A DNA stretch of 64,000 nucleotides from Acetobacteraceae bacterium B3987 (GTDB taxonomy: Bacteria > Pseudomonadota > Alphaproteobacteria > Acetobacterales > Acetobacteraceae), in the NCBI GenBank assembly GCA_026537415.1, contig JAFNMF010000001.1, forward strand, positions 177,571-241,570, read 5' to 3'. Under the pieces are notes generated by a model. The model was not told the origin of the DNA. It worked only from the letters and a program-made list of their open reading frames with translations, and did not search any database. A program made the translations under genes and the position numbers. Positions 26,486-35,419 of this stretch are shown here, one piece after another (the first letter of the stretch is position 1; each line of letters begins with the position of its first letter).

Positions 26486-26851
26486 ATGGCACGTGTGACC
26501 GTAGAGGACTGCATCGAGAAGGTTCCGAACCGTTTTGACTTGGTGCTGCTGGCCGCCCAGCGTGCCCGTGGTCTTTCCCGTGGGGAGGAGATGCAGGTGC
26601 CGCGGGACAATGACAAGAATACCGTTGTCGCCCTGCGTGAAATTGCCGAAGATCATGTAAGTCTCGAAGGGCTGAAGAACGGTATTGTCCGCTCCATGAG
26701 CAATCAGCCTGAAGTCGAGCCTTCTGATGAGGAAGTGATGGACCTCATCCCGACTGACCAGAACATCTTTGGCCTTCAGGATGTGTCTGCAGAAGAGGAA
26801 GCTGCCAATATGGCAGCCGATGAGGCTGGTTCAGGCCGGGGGCGTCGTTAA
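26486..26851 (+). CDS. rpoZ: RNA polymerase subunit omega
   Basis: 121 residues from ATG 26486 ([13 protein letters not shown], the canonical start). The conserved core [17 protein letters not shown] and VVALREIAE is followed by an acidic C-terminal tail. Omega helps assemble RNA polymerase and takes part in ppGpp binding. The (p)ppGpp synthetase/hydrolase gene follows, the standard pairing in Proteobacteria. Confidence 0.97.
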   Translation: MARVTVEDCIEKVPNRFDLVLLAAQRARGLSRGEEMQVPRDNDKNTVVALREIAEDHVSLEGLKNGIVRSMSNQPEVEPSDEEVMDLIPTDQNIFGLQDVSAEEEAANMAADEAGSGRGRR

Positions 26852-26957
26852 GCCTTTACGGTTAGCGTACGCCCTGAGGAAGAAGCGGCTTTTCCACTGC
26901 CTGTGAGCAGAGGTGTAAAAGCCGGTTCTTCTATTCAGTAGAGATAGGGGCAGATCC

Positions 26958-29279
26958 ATGGCTGACGAAACACTACTTTCCACCGCTCTCCCGGCGGAGA
27001 AGGTGGCTGGTGCCGCAGGGTCATCCCCACAGGACTTCCACCCCTCCATCAATGGACTGCTGGAGCGGGTTAGACGTTACGATTCCCATGCCGATTTGGC
27101 CATGATGGAAGCAGCCTATGATCTGGCAGCTAAGGCCCATGAGGGGCAGTGCCGGGACAATGGCGACCCTTACATTACCCACCCGATTGCCGTTGCCAAT
27201 ATTCTGGCCGGGTTCCGGATGGACCCCGTCTCCATCATGGTGGGTTTCCTGCATGATACAGTCGAAGATACGGGCATTTCGCTGGAGATGCTGGGGGAAC
27301 GCTTCGGCAAGGATGTAGCTGCCATTGTTGATGGCGTTACCAAATTGACGAGGCTGGAGCTTCAGTCGGACAGAACCAAGCAGGCTGAAAATTTCCGCAA
27401 GCTGGTGCTGGCCATGTCACGGGATATCCGTGTGCTTATCGTCAAGCTGGCGGACAGGCTGCATAACATGCGGACGCTGCATTATGTCCAGCGGACAGAC
27501 CGTCGCCAGCGTATCGCAAAAGAGACGCTGGATATTTACGCTCCATTGGCCGAGCGTATCGGTATGGACCGTGTAAAGACGGAATTGCAGGACATTGCCT
27601 TTGCCAATCTGGAACCGGAAGCGGATGCTACAATCCGGGCACGGTTGAATTATCTGCGAGGTCAGGGCGCAGATATGATTGAGCAGATACGTTGCGAACT
27701 GACCACACTGTGCAGGGAAGCCGGAGTGGAGGGGGCCAGCGTCATGGGGCGGGAAAAGTCGCCTTATTCCATCTGGGAGAAGATGAAACGGCGGAATGTC
27801 GCCTTCGAGCAGCTTTCTGACATCATGGCCTTCCGTATCCTCGTCCCGACACGAGAGGCCTGCTATGCCGCCCTTGGTGCCGTGCATGGTGCCTACCCCA
27901 TGATTGCCGGGCGGTTTAAGGACTATATCTCAACCCCCAAGGCTAACGGGTATCAGTCCCTTCATACGGGGGTGACGCTCTACCGTCCGCATAGCCAGAA
28001 GATTGAGGTACAAATCCGTACGCCGGAAATGCACGATCTGGCCGAGAATGGTGTCGCCTCCCATTGGAGCTATAAAGACGGGACCAGCCCCAGCGAGCAT
28101 GAGACGGCTGTCCTTTCTGAAACATTCGGGGCCTACACCCGCAAGCTGCGTTGGGTGCAGGATCTGCTGGATATTCTGGAAGATAGTCAGGGGCCGGATG
28201 AGTTTCTCGAAAACACCAAGCTGGAACTTTATCAAGATCAGGTCTTTTGCTTTACGCCCAAGGGACAGCTTATTTCCCTGCCCCGTGGAGCCACACCGGT
28301 GGATTTTGCCTATGCTGTGCATAGTCAGGTCGGAGATCGGTGCGTGGGGGCCAAGGTCAATGGCCGCCTTGTTCCGCTGAAGCATGTTCTGGAGAATGGC
28401 GACCAGATCGACATCATGACAGCCCGGGGCGGGACACCGTCCCCCTCATGGGAACGCTTCGTTGTCACCGGGAAGGCCCGTGCCCGTGTACGGCGTTTTG
28501 TGGCCCTTCAGCAGCGGCAGAATAATGTCGAGAATGGGCGGGGGGCTGTGGCCCGTGCGTTCCGTCAGAAAGGCGTGGATGGTTCCGAGAAGGTGCTGGA
28601 AGGCATTCTGGGTGCCCTGAAGCAGGGCAGTCTGGATGAGCTGTATGGCAGCGTTGGGGCTGGACAGCTGGACCCTCGGGATGTTGTAGGGGCAGCTTAT
28701 CCTGAACTGTCTCGGCAGGGGCAGGTCCCCCGTATCGTTCCCGGTTTGTCGCCTCGTCTGGAAGGGCGGCTGGACCAGCGGCCTCAGCTTCCCAGAAAAG
28801 TTCAGAATTATGAGGGAACGCTGGTTAATGGTGTGGGGCGAGGCATTGAACTGCACTTTGCAGGCTGCTGCCGTCCTTTGCCGGGGGACAGGATTGTCGG
28901 TATCATTGCGCAGGGTAAGGGTGTGACCGTGCATCGGCGCAAATGCCACAATCTCAGTATGTTCTCCGACATGCCGGAACGCTTTCTGGAAATCTCATGG
29001 AGTGAGGAAGCCATGGGGCGGACAGGGCGGGATGCGCCTCGGTACACCGCCCGGCTTTCCGTTGTGGCAGGGAATGACCCTGCCGTTCTGGCAGCACTGA
29101 CCAATCTTGCCACACGGCACGAGGCCAGCGTGATCAATCTGCGGATTGTAAACAGGCAACTGGATTTCATGGAGATTCTGGTGGACCTTGAAGTTCGTAG
29201 CAAGGGGCATTTGGCAACGGTTTTGGCCGGGTTCCGTGCCGAGAAAGGCGTGTTGCAGGCTGAGCGGACGAAGGGATGA
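26958..29279 (+). CDS. spoT: Bifunctional (p)ppGpp synthetase/hydrolase, RelA/SpoT (Rsh)
   Basis: 773 residues. The order is HD hydrolase domain (about 45-200, with THP at 74-76 and HD at 99-100), synthetase domain (about 245-360, with RFKDYISTPKANGYQSLHT), TGS domain (about 400-460), a cysteine-containing zinc-finger region (AGCCRPLPGD and HRRKCHNL) and a terminal ACT domain. The intact HD residues mean that it both makes and degrades (p)ppGpp, as the single Rsh of Alphaproteobacteria does. It governs the stringent response to amino-acid, carbon and fatty-acid limitation. acpS follows after four bases. Confidence 0.96.
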   Translation: MADETLLSTALPAEKVAGAAGSSPQDFHPSINGLLERVRRYDSHADLAMMEAAYDLAAKAHEGQCRDNGDPYITHPIAVANILAGFRMDPVSIMVGFLHDTVEDTGISLEMLGERFGKDVAAIVDGVTKLTRLELQSDRTKQAENFRKLVLAMSRDIRVLIVKLADRLHNMRTLHYVQRTDRRQRIAKETLDIYAPLAERIGMDRVKTELQDIAFANLEPEADATIRARLNYLRGQGADMIEQIRCELTTLCREAGVEGASVMGREKSPYSIWEKMKRRNVAFEQLSDIMAFRILVPTREACYAALGAVHGAYPMIAGRFKDYISTPKANGYQSLHTGVTLYRPHSQKIEVQIRTPEMHDLAENGVASHWSYKDGTSPSEHETAVLSETFGAYTRKLRWVQDLLDILEDSQGPDEFLENTKLELYQDQVFCFTPKGQLISLPRGATPVDFAYAVHSQVGDRCVGAKVNGRLVPLKHVLENGDQIDIMTARGGTPSPSWERFVVTGKARARVRRFVALQQRQNNVENGRGAVARAFRQKGVDGSEKVLEGILGALKQGSLDELYGSVGAGQLDPRDVVGAAYPELSRQGQVPRIVPGLSPRLEGRLDQRPQLPRKVQNYEGTLVNGVGRGIELHFAGCCRPLPGDRIVGIIAQGKGVTVHRRKCHNLSMFSDMPERFLEISWSEEAMGRTGRDAPRYTARLSVVAGNDPAVLAALTNLATRHEASVINLRIVNRQLDFMEILVDLEVRSKGHLATVLAGFRAEKGVLQAERTKG

Positions 29280-29283
29280 CCTC

Positions 29284-29694
29284 ATGATTCTGGGGATCGG
29301 GGTCGATCTTTGTTCCATCGAACGGATTGAAAGAGCCTTGTCCCGTCATGGCGATGCTTTTCTTGATCGTGTGTTCACGCAGGAAGAGCAGGCTTACATA
29401 CAGAGCTTGCGAGGGGCGGCTCGGGCAGGGGCGTGCGCCAAGCGTTGGGCGGCGAAAGAGGCTTGCGCCAAGGCTCTGGGAACAGGCTTTGCTCAAGGGG
29501 TGCAGCTTCGGGATATTTCTGTAGGGCGGGATGCTCTGGGGGCACCCGTACTCAGTGTTTCAGGTGCGGCGGCGGCTTTGTTGGAGAAACGCCTGCCAGC
29601 AGGGTATAAGGCAGTCCTCTTACTTAGTATGAGTGATGAGCCACCAATGGCTATGGCACAGGTGTTGATACAGGCCGTTGCCCAATCAGCGTGA
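29284..29694 (+). CDS. acpS: Holo-[acyl-carrier-protein] synthase
   Basis: 136 residues from ATG 29284 (MILGIGVDLCSIERI). The magnesium ligands D8 and E59 (in the WAAKEACAKALG helix) are present. The enzyme moves 4'-phosphopantetheine from CoA to acyl carrier protein. It sits four bases behind the Rsh gene; longer starts lie inside that gene and are not family-like. Confidence 0.95.
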   Translation: MILGIGVDLCSIERIERALSRHGDAFLDRVFTQEEQAYIQSLRGAARAGACAKRWAAKEACAKALGTGFAQGVQLRDISVGRDALGAPVLSVSGAAAALLEKRLPAGYKAVLLLSMSDEPPMAMAQVLIQAVAQSA

Positions 29695-29816
29695 CGACTT
29701 AAAATATCTATAAGAATGTGGAATTAACGCATGACCCGTCGGGCTAGGCGGGTTATGGCAGGGGGCTGGAGGCAGGGCACGTCTGCCAAAAGGCGCATAA
29801 CAGGATGACAGGGACC

Positions 29817-30659
29817 ATGAGCGAAGACAGACAGACGACAGAACAGACAGAGAAGCCGGAGAGTCTCTGGGCCTCCGTAAGACAGATTCTTCTATGGATT
29901 ATTCTGGTCGTTGCTGTGCGCTCATTGCTGGTGGAGCCGTTTAATATCCCGTCCGCTTCCATGATCCCCACCCTCCAGGTTGGGGATTTTGTGGCAGTTT
30001 CCAAGATGAGCTATGGTTATTCCCGTTACTCATTCCCGTTCTCGCCGTCATTTATTTCGGGGCGTGTTTTTGCCACGATGCCTCATCGTGGAGATGTGGC
30101 GGTTTTTCGTTTCACCAAGGATACCTCAGTTGATTACATCAAGCGGATTGTTGGTCTCCCGGGGGATCGCATCCGTATGGAGCAGGGACGTCTCTTCATC
30201 AATGGCCGGGAAGTGCCCCGGGAGGATGAAGGGCATTATAGTGTGATAGATGAGCGTGGTTATGAGCTGTCTGGCACTCGCTACCGGGAGATGTTGCCTC
30301 GTGAGGATGGGAAGATTGTGGCTCATGACATTCTGAAGATGCGGGATGATGATCTGGCCAACAACACGCCTGAATATACCGTGCCGGAGGGATGTCTGTT
30401 CGCTATGGGGGATGACCGGGATGATAGCTCAGACAGTCGTTTTCAAGGAGGGCATGAGAGCGGAGCTTGCGCCGTCCCGGCGGGTAATGATTACCTGACA
30501 GATAGCGGCGGGCATGATTTGGGATTTGTTCCCGTGACCAATTTGGTGGGGCGTGCGAAGCTCATCTTGTTTTCTGTTGATATGCGTCATCCAGCTTGGC
30601 AATTCTGGTATTGGCCGACGGAAATACGCTGGGGCCGTTTTCTGCATGGTGTTGACTGA
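29817..30659 (+). CDS. lepB: Signal peptidase I
   Basis: 280 residues from ATG 29817, preceded by CAGGGACC; ATG 29805 is possible. One membrane helix (about 24-38) precedes the catalytic serine S48 (PSASMIPT) and the general base K109 (DYIKRIVGLPGD). The GDDRDDSSDSR motif follows in the periplasmic domain. It cleaves signal peptides of exported proteins at the outer face of the inner membrane. The chain between about 120 and 210 is longer than in minimal enzymes. Its stop overlaps the rnc start. Confidence 0.96.
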   Translation: MSEDRQTTEQTEKPESLWASVRQILLWIILVVAVRSLLVEPFNIPSASMIPTLQVGDFVAVSKMSYGYSRYSFPFSPSFISGRVFATMPHRGDVAVFRFTKDTSVDYIKRIVGLPGDRIRMEQGRLFINGREVPREDEGHYSVIDERGYELSGTRYREMLPREDGKIVAHDILKMRDDDLANNTPEYTVPEGCLFAMGDDRDDSSDSRFQGGHESGACAVPAGNDYLTDSGGHDLGFVPVTNLVGRAKLILFSVDMRHPAWQFWYWPTEIRWGRFLHGVD

Positions 30660-31411
30660 TGATGACACGTGATGAAGCCGTTCGCCATGTTGAGGCGAAG
30701 CTGGAACACCATTTCGCTGACCCAGCATTTTTGCATGAAGCCCTGACTCATCGCTCCGCCGTACCTAGGCGGCAGGGACGTGGCCGAGGGAATCAGAAGG
30801 GGCGTCAGGGAGCCAAGACCCCACGAGGGCAGGGTTCGAACGAACGTCTGGAGTTTGTGGGTGACCGGGTGCTTGGCTTGTTGATGGCTGAATGGCTTTT
30901 TGAGCGTTACCCAGAGGAGCAGGAAGGTGCCTTAGGGGCACGTCATGCCCATCTGGTGTCTCGTCCGGTTCTGGCTCGTATTGCAGAAGGTATCGGGCTA
31001 TCTGGTGCCATACAAATCGCTCAGCACGAAGAAAGTGCAGGTATACGGGTTTTGGCGAGTGTCATGGCGGATGCGATGGAGGCTCTGTTGGGGGCACTCT
31101 ATCTGGATGCAGGGCTGGACCCGGCCCGTCGTGTGGTGCGCCGCCTCTGGGATCGTGACATAGAAAAAAGTGGCCAGCCGCATAAGGAGCCGAAGACATT
31201 GCTTCAGGAGTTCCTTTTGGGCCGAGGCGAGGCGTTGCCTCATTATGAGCTGACCTCCGCCGAAGGACCGTCCCATGCGCCGGTTTTCTGCGTGGAAGTA
31301 CGGGCTTTGGGGCGGACAGGGCTTGGACGTGCCGGTAGCAAAAGGCTGGCGGAAAGTGCCGCCGCAACGGATTTATTGAAGCAGATAGGGCAGGAGGCAG
31401 AACGTGCCTGA
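30659..31411 (+). CDS. rnc: Ribonuclease III with a basic insertion
   Basis: 250 residues. The RNase III domain has HRS at 31-33 and NERLEFVGDR (61-70) with catalytic E62, E65 and D69, then ADAMEALLGALYLDAG. The double-stranded RNA-binding domain fills the C-terminal third. Between HRSA and NERLEF lie about 26 residues (35-60) made of Arg, Lys, Gly and Gln, where the usual distance is 6-10. RNase III matures rRNA and cuts structured mRNAs. The gene overlaps lepB by one base and era by 8 bases, the lepB-rnc-era order typical of Proteobacteria. Confidence 0.95.
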   Translation: MMTRDEAVRHVEAKLEHHFADPAFLHEALTHRSAVPRRQGRGRGNQKGRQGAKTPRGQGSNERLEFVGDRVLGLLMAEWLFERYPEEQEGALGARHAHLVSRPVLARIAEGIGLSGAIQIAQHEESAGIRVLASVMADAMEALLGALYLDAGLDPARRVVRRLWDRDIEKSGQPHKEPKTLLQEFLLGRGEALPHYELTSAEGPSHAPVFCVEVRALGRTGLGRAGSKRLAESAAATDLLKQIGQEAERA

Positions 31412-32339
31412 AGAGATTACCTCTCCCATGGGGAGTATGGCAGCGGAACAGACACGTTGCGGCTTTGTCGCCCTTGTTGGTGCCCCCAATGCGGGTAAGT
31501 CCACCTTGTTGAACCGTATGGCCGGGGCCAAACTTTCCATTGTCAGCCCTAAGGCGCAGACAACACGGTTTCGCACGCTTGGTATTGTGATGCGGGATGC
31601 AGCACAGATCGTGTTTGTGGACTTGCCGGGCATTTTTAAGCCTCGCCGGCGGTTGGATCAGGCGATGGTTAATGCTGCATGGAGTGGCTCGCAGGATGCT
31701 GATTTGACACTTCTGTTGGTCGATAGCCGCATTGGTCTGACGGACGAGATTAAAGACATCATCACAAAGCTGAAGGACAGTAAGCGTCCCGTCTGGCTGG
31801 TGTTGAACAAGACAGACCTCATCCAGCGTGACCAGCTTCTGCCCCTGACGAAAGCCATCACCGACCTTCTGCCTGTGGAAGAGGTCTATATGGTCAGTGC
31901 TCGGTCTGGTGAAGGTGTGGATGGCCTGCTGGATGGGCTGGCCAAGGTTGTACCGGTCGGGCCTTACCACTATCCGGAAGATGATTTGACAGACCTGCCA
32001 GACCGTCTTCTTGCTGCTGAAATCGTGAGGGAGCAGGTTTTCCTTCAGACGCATGAAGAAATCCCTTATCATGCCACAGTCGAGACCGAATCTTTCAAAA
32101 CCCGCAAGGATGGTTCCATTCGCATTGATGTGACGATTTACGTCTCACGGGCGGGACATAAGGCTATTCTCATCGGGGAGCGTGGGCAGCGTATCCGGGA
32201 AATCGGAATGCGGGCACGTAAGCAGCTGGAAGGGCTTCTGGATGCTCCCTGCCATCTCTTCATCAACGTGAAAGAACGGGCTGCGTGGGATAAGGAGACC
32301 GCCCGTCTGCGGGCTCTTGGCCTGGCAGATTATGGCTGA
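31404..32339 (+). CDS. era: GTPase Era
   Basis: 311 residues from GTG 31404, which has a clear AGGAGG at 31392-31397. The GTPase domain has G1 GAPNAGKS (26-33), a DLPG switch and NKTD. The C-terminal KH domain includes GHKAILIGERGQRIREIG. Era binds the 3' end of 16S rRNA and checks small-subunit maturation. It overlaps rnc by 8 bases. Confidence 0.97.
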   Translation: MPEEITSPMGSMAAEQTRCGFVALVGAPNAGKSTLLNRMAGAKLSIVSPKAQTTRFRTLGIVMRDAAQIVFVDLPGIFKPRRRLDQAMVNAAWSGSQDADLTLLLVDSRIGLTDEIKDIITKLKDSKRPVWLVLNKTDLIQRDQLLPLTKAITDLLPVEEVYMVSARSGEGVDGLLDGLAKVVPVGPYHYPEDDLTDLPDRLLAAEIVREQVFLQTHEEIPYHATVETESFKTRKDGSIRIDVTIYVSRAGHKAILIGERGQRIREIGMRARKQLEGLLDAPCHLFINVKERAAWDKETARLRALGLADYG

Positions 32340-32432
32340 GGCCTACGAGTTTCGCTTGTTCATGCGGGGTTGGCTCTGTATGAGGGAGCAGACAGATTTC
32401 AGGACATTATCAACCAGAGAGCCGGTACGACC

Positions 32433-33170
32433 ATGAGCACCGTCCCACAAACGCCGAATTTCCCTTATAAACGGGTCCTTCTCAAAGTGTCTGGTGAGGC
32501 ACTGATGGGCAAAGGCTCTGCCGGTGTGGATCCGGATATGGTGGATATGGTGGCCGCTGATATCGCAGATGTGGCCGCCATGGGCGGGCAGGTCTGTCTT
32601 GTTGTGGGTGGAGGAAACATCTTCCGTGGTCTGGCGGCTGCCGCCAAGGGGATGGACCGGGTACAGGGTGATTATGCCGGGATGCTGGCAACGGTCATCA
32701 ATGCATTGATGCTTCAGAATGCACTGGAGAAGCGCGATGTCGAGACCCGTGTGATGACGGCCATTCATATGGCCTCCATCGCCGAGCCTTACATCCGCCG
32801 CCGTGCCGTCCGTCATATGGAGAAAGGCCGTGTGGTCATCTTCGCTGCGGGCACGGGCAATCCTTTCTTCACCACCGATACGGCTGCCGCTCTGCGTGCG
32901 AACGAGATGGAGTGCGATGCGCTCTTTAAGGGAACGCAGGTTGATGGTGTCTATTCTGAAGACCCCCGTGTGAACCCCAATGCCGAGCGGTACGAGCAGC
33001 TGACCTATATGGACGCTTTGGCCCGTAACCTGAAGGTCATGGACGCAGCAGCCATCAGTCTTGCCCGGGAAAACGCTTTGCCGATCATCGTGTTTAACAT
33101 GCATGCGCCGGGTGCTTTTGCGGCAGCCATGAAGGGTGAGGGACGTTTCACCCGGATTATTGAGGACTAA
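32433..33170 (+). CDS. pyrH: UMP kinase
   Basis: 245 residues from ATG 32433; the frame opens earlier at 32370, but the family start is [16 protein letters not shown] shortly after this ATG. Glycine-rich [10 protein letters not shown] and the [13 protein letters not shown] motif are those of bacterial UMP kinases. It makes UDP from UMP for RNA, LPS and peptidoglycan precursors. pyrH-frr-uppS-cdsA-dxr is a conserved order that continues here. Confidence 0.97.
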   Translation: MSTVPQTPNFPYKRVLLKVSGEALMGKGSAGVDPDMVDMVAADIADVAAMGGQVCLVVGGGNIFRGLAAAAKGMDRVQGDYAGMLATVINALMLQNALEKRDVETRVMTAIHMASIAEPYIRRRAVRHMEKGRVVIFAAGTGNPFFTTDTAAALRANEMECDALFKGTQVDGVYSEDPRVNPNAERYEQLTYMDALARNLKVMDAAAISLARENALPIIVFNMHAPGAFAAAMKGEGRFTRIIED

Positions 33171-33241
33171 GGGCTACCAGATTATCACGTCAGCCTGCTC
33201 GGGCTGATGAGCGGAACCGATTATTGAGGAAGTGATTTGCC

Positions 33242-33808
33242 ATGAGCACAGAACTGAACGACCTGCTTGATGACCTCAAACGCCGCATGGAAGGAGCGTT
33301 GGAAAGCCTGCGCCGGGACTTGTCCGGTCTGCGCTCTGGTCGCGCCAGCCCGAACCTGCTGGAGCCGGTGCGTGTGGAGGCTTATGGTTCTGTTGTACCG
33401 CTGTCTCAGGTTGGTTCCGTTGCCGTGCCGGAAGCCCGTATGCTGACAGTATCCGTTTGGGATGCCAGCGTTGTTTCTTCCGTGGAGAAGGCCATTCGTG
33501 ATAGCGGGCTGGGTCTTAACCCGGCAGCCGAAGGGCAGACCATTCGTGTACCCATCCCGCAGTTGACGGAAGAACGCCGCAATGAGATGGCCAAGGCCGC
33601 AGCCCGTTATGCTGAGGGTGGCCGTGTGGCTGTGCGTGGTGTCCGCCGTGATGGTATGGATAAAGCCAAGGCTCAGGAAAAGAATGGGGACATCAGTCAG
33701 GACGACATGAAAGTCTGGACAGCCGCCATCCAGAAGCTGACTGACGATTATATCGCCCGTGTGGACAGCTTGCTGGCTGATAAAGAGCGGGATATCAAAC
33801 AGGTCTGA
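33242..33808 (+). CDS. frr: Ribosome recycling factor
   Basis: 188 residues, the usual length. The three-helix bundle and hinge domain are recognisable by LRSGRASPNLLEPV, YG...PLSQVGSVAVPEARML and the terminal DDYIARVDSLLADKE. RRF splits post-termination ribosomes with EF-G. The Shine-Dalgarno is GAGGAAGTG. Confidence 0.98.
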   Translation: MSTELNDLLDDLKRRMEGALESLRRDLSGLRSGRASPNLLEPVRVEAYGSVVPLSQVGSVAVPEARMLTVSVWDASVVSSVEKAIRDSGLGLNPAAEGQTIRVPIPQLTEERRNEMAKAAARYAEGGRVAVRGVRRDGMDKAKAQEKNGDISQDDMKVWTAAIQKLTDDYIARVDSLLADKERDIKQV

Positions 33809-33819
33809 TCGTCAGAACA

Positions 33820-34557
33820 TTGTCGGACACTTACCCTTCCTCCTATCCGGCTGGCGCACTTCCACGCCATGTTGCCGTCATCATGGATGGCAACGGGCGT
33901 TGGGCTAGAGCCCGTGGTGTGCCGGTTGCACATGGCCACCGTGAGGGCGGTGAAGCCGTGCAGCGTTGCGTTCGTGCGGCAATGGAGCATGGGGTGCCTT
34001 ACCTGACGCTTTATGCGTTCTCATCAGAAAACTGGCGTCGCTCCGGTGAGGAAATCAGTGAACTGACGGGGTTGATGCGCTTCTATCTGCGGCACCGTTT
34101 CAAGGAGCTGGATGAGCAGGGTGTGCAGCTGCGCATTATTGGGGACCCTCAACGTTTCGGAGCGTCTTTCCATCAGGAGTTGCGGCGGGCGGAGGAGAAA
34201 ACCCGTCATAATACCCGCCTGACCCTCTCTCTGGCTCTTTCCTATGGTAGTCGTGCCGAGATTGCTGGTGCGGTCCGTCATCTGGCTGAACAGGTTCGGG
34301 CGGGGACGCTGGCCCCAGAGGCTATTGATGAGTCCCTGTTTGCCGGGGCTCTTCAGACCCATGATGTGCCTGACCCTGACCTTGTGATGCGAACAAGCGG
34401 GGAGAGTCGTCTTTCCAATTTTCTGCTTTGGCAGTCTGCCTATGCCGAGCTTCTGTTTCTTGATGTGCTGTGGCCGGATTTTGGTGAGAAAGACTTCGCC
34501 GAGGCTATGAAGCATTACATGCGCCGTCAGCGGCGTTTCGGTGGGCGGCCAGAATGA
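33820..34557 (+). CDS. uppS: Isoprenyl (undecaprenyl) diphosphate synthase with TTG start
   Basis: 245 residues. The catalytic VIMDGNGRWA motif has D23. The FSSENW motif and the terminal substrate-binding RTSGESRLSNFLLWQ, close to the usual RTSGE-RLSNFLLWQ, are present. The enzyme builds the C55 lipid carrier for cell wall and LPS. No ATG or GTG lies between the frr stop and the catalytic motif, so translation must begin at TTG 33820 or a rarer codon. This suggests low or coupled expression behind frr. Confidence 0.95.
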   Translation: MSDTYPSSYPAGALPRHVAVIMDGNGRWARARGVPVAHGHREGGEAVQRCVRAAMEHGVPYLTLYAFSSENWRRSGEEISELTGLMRFYLRHRFKELDEQGVQLRIIGDPQRFGASFHQELRRAEEKTRHNTRLTLSLALSYGSRAEIAGAVRHLAEQVRAGTLAPEAIDESLFAGALQTHDVPDPDLVMRTSGESRLSNFLLWQSAYAELLFLDVLWPDFGEKDFAEAMKHYMRRQRRFGGRPE

Positions 34558-35324
34558 CAGAATTACAGAAACGCATCCTCTCCAGTCTGGTCATTATTCC
34601 GGTGGTTGTGCTGTGCCTGTGGCTCGGTGGCTGGGCTTATCGGGTACTTGTCCTGCTTGTCATGGTCGGAATCGTCTGGGAAGGAGAGGTCCTGCTTGGC
34701 CAGCCGATGAAATGCCTGCGGGGTGTTCTGCTTCTGCTCTGGCCTCTCTGTGGGGGGCTGATTGCCATCAAGGGGCAGTGGTTCCCAGCTTTATATCTTC
34801 TGGTTTCCAGCGTTCTTTTTGGTAAACGGTCTTGTGGTCCTGTTCTGGTGGCTATGCTGGGTGGTTTCTCCCTGCTTTGGCTACGGGGACGGCCAGAAGG
34901 ACTTTATGAGACGTTCTTCGTCATTTTTGCCGTTATTGCTAGCGACAGTTGTGCGTATGCTACAGGGCGTCTTATTGGAGGCCCCAAACTGGCCCCGTCC
35001 ATTTCTCCGGGTAAGACCATTTCCGGCTCTCTGGGGGGTATTGTGGGGGCGGTCATTCTTGGTGGACTGGTCGGTTACTGGTCTGGGCATGGCTGGTCAG
35101 TCTCGGCCTGTCTGACTGGCGGGATAATTGCCGTGGCAGCTCAGGCGGGTGATCTGATGGAGAGTGCTTTCAAGCGTCGGCTGGGCGTTAAGGATTCCGG
35201 GCGGCTGATCCCCGGTCATGGAGGGCTGCTGGACAGGCTGGACGCTCTTCTGCTGGCGGCACCGGTAGCGGCTATTTTGGCCTTGCTGGCTGGGGAAGGG
35301 CCATTCTGGCAGCTCTTCCGCTAA
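34554..35324 (+). CDS. cdsA: Phosphatidate cytidylyltransferase
   Basis: 256 residues with about seven membrane helices. The CDS signature is complete near the C-terminus: SAFKRRLGVKDSG followed by PGHGGLLDRLD. It makes CDP-diacylglycerol for all membrane phospholipids. The ATGA overlap with uppS shows translational coupling. Confidence 0.96.
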   Translation: MTELQKRILSSLVIIPVVVLCLWLGGWAYRVLVLLVMVGIVWEGEVLLGQPMKCLRGVLLLLWPLCGGLIAIKGQWFPALYLLVSSVLFGKRSCGPVLVAMLGGFSLLWLRGRPEGLYETFFVIFAVIASDSCAYATGRLIGGPKLAPSISPGKTISGSLGGIVGAVILGGLVGYWSGHGWSVSACLTGGIIAVAAQAGDLMESAFKRRLGVKDSGRLIPGHGGLLDRLDALLLAAPVAAILALLAGEGPFWQLFR

Positions 35325-35419
35325 GTGTTATTCTGAAACGGCAGTCTCTGCTATAGGTCTGTCACACGGCAAATCTGCCATTACGTATCATGTTGAAATC
35401 ATCAAGGGAGAGGTATTCC

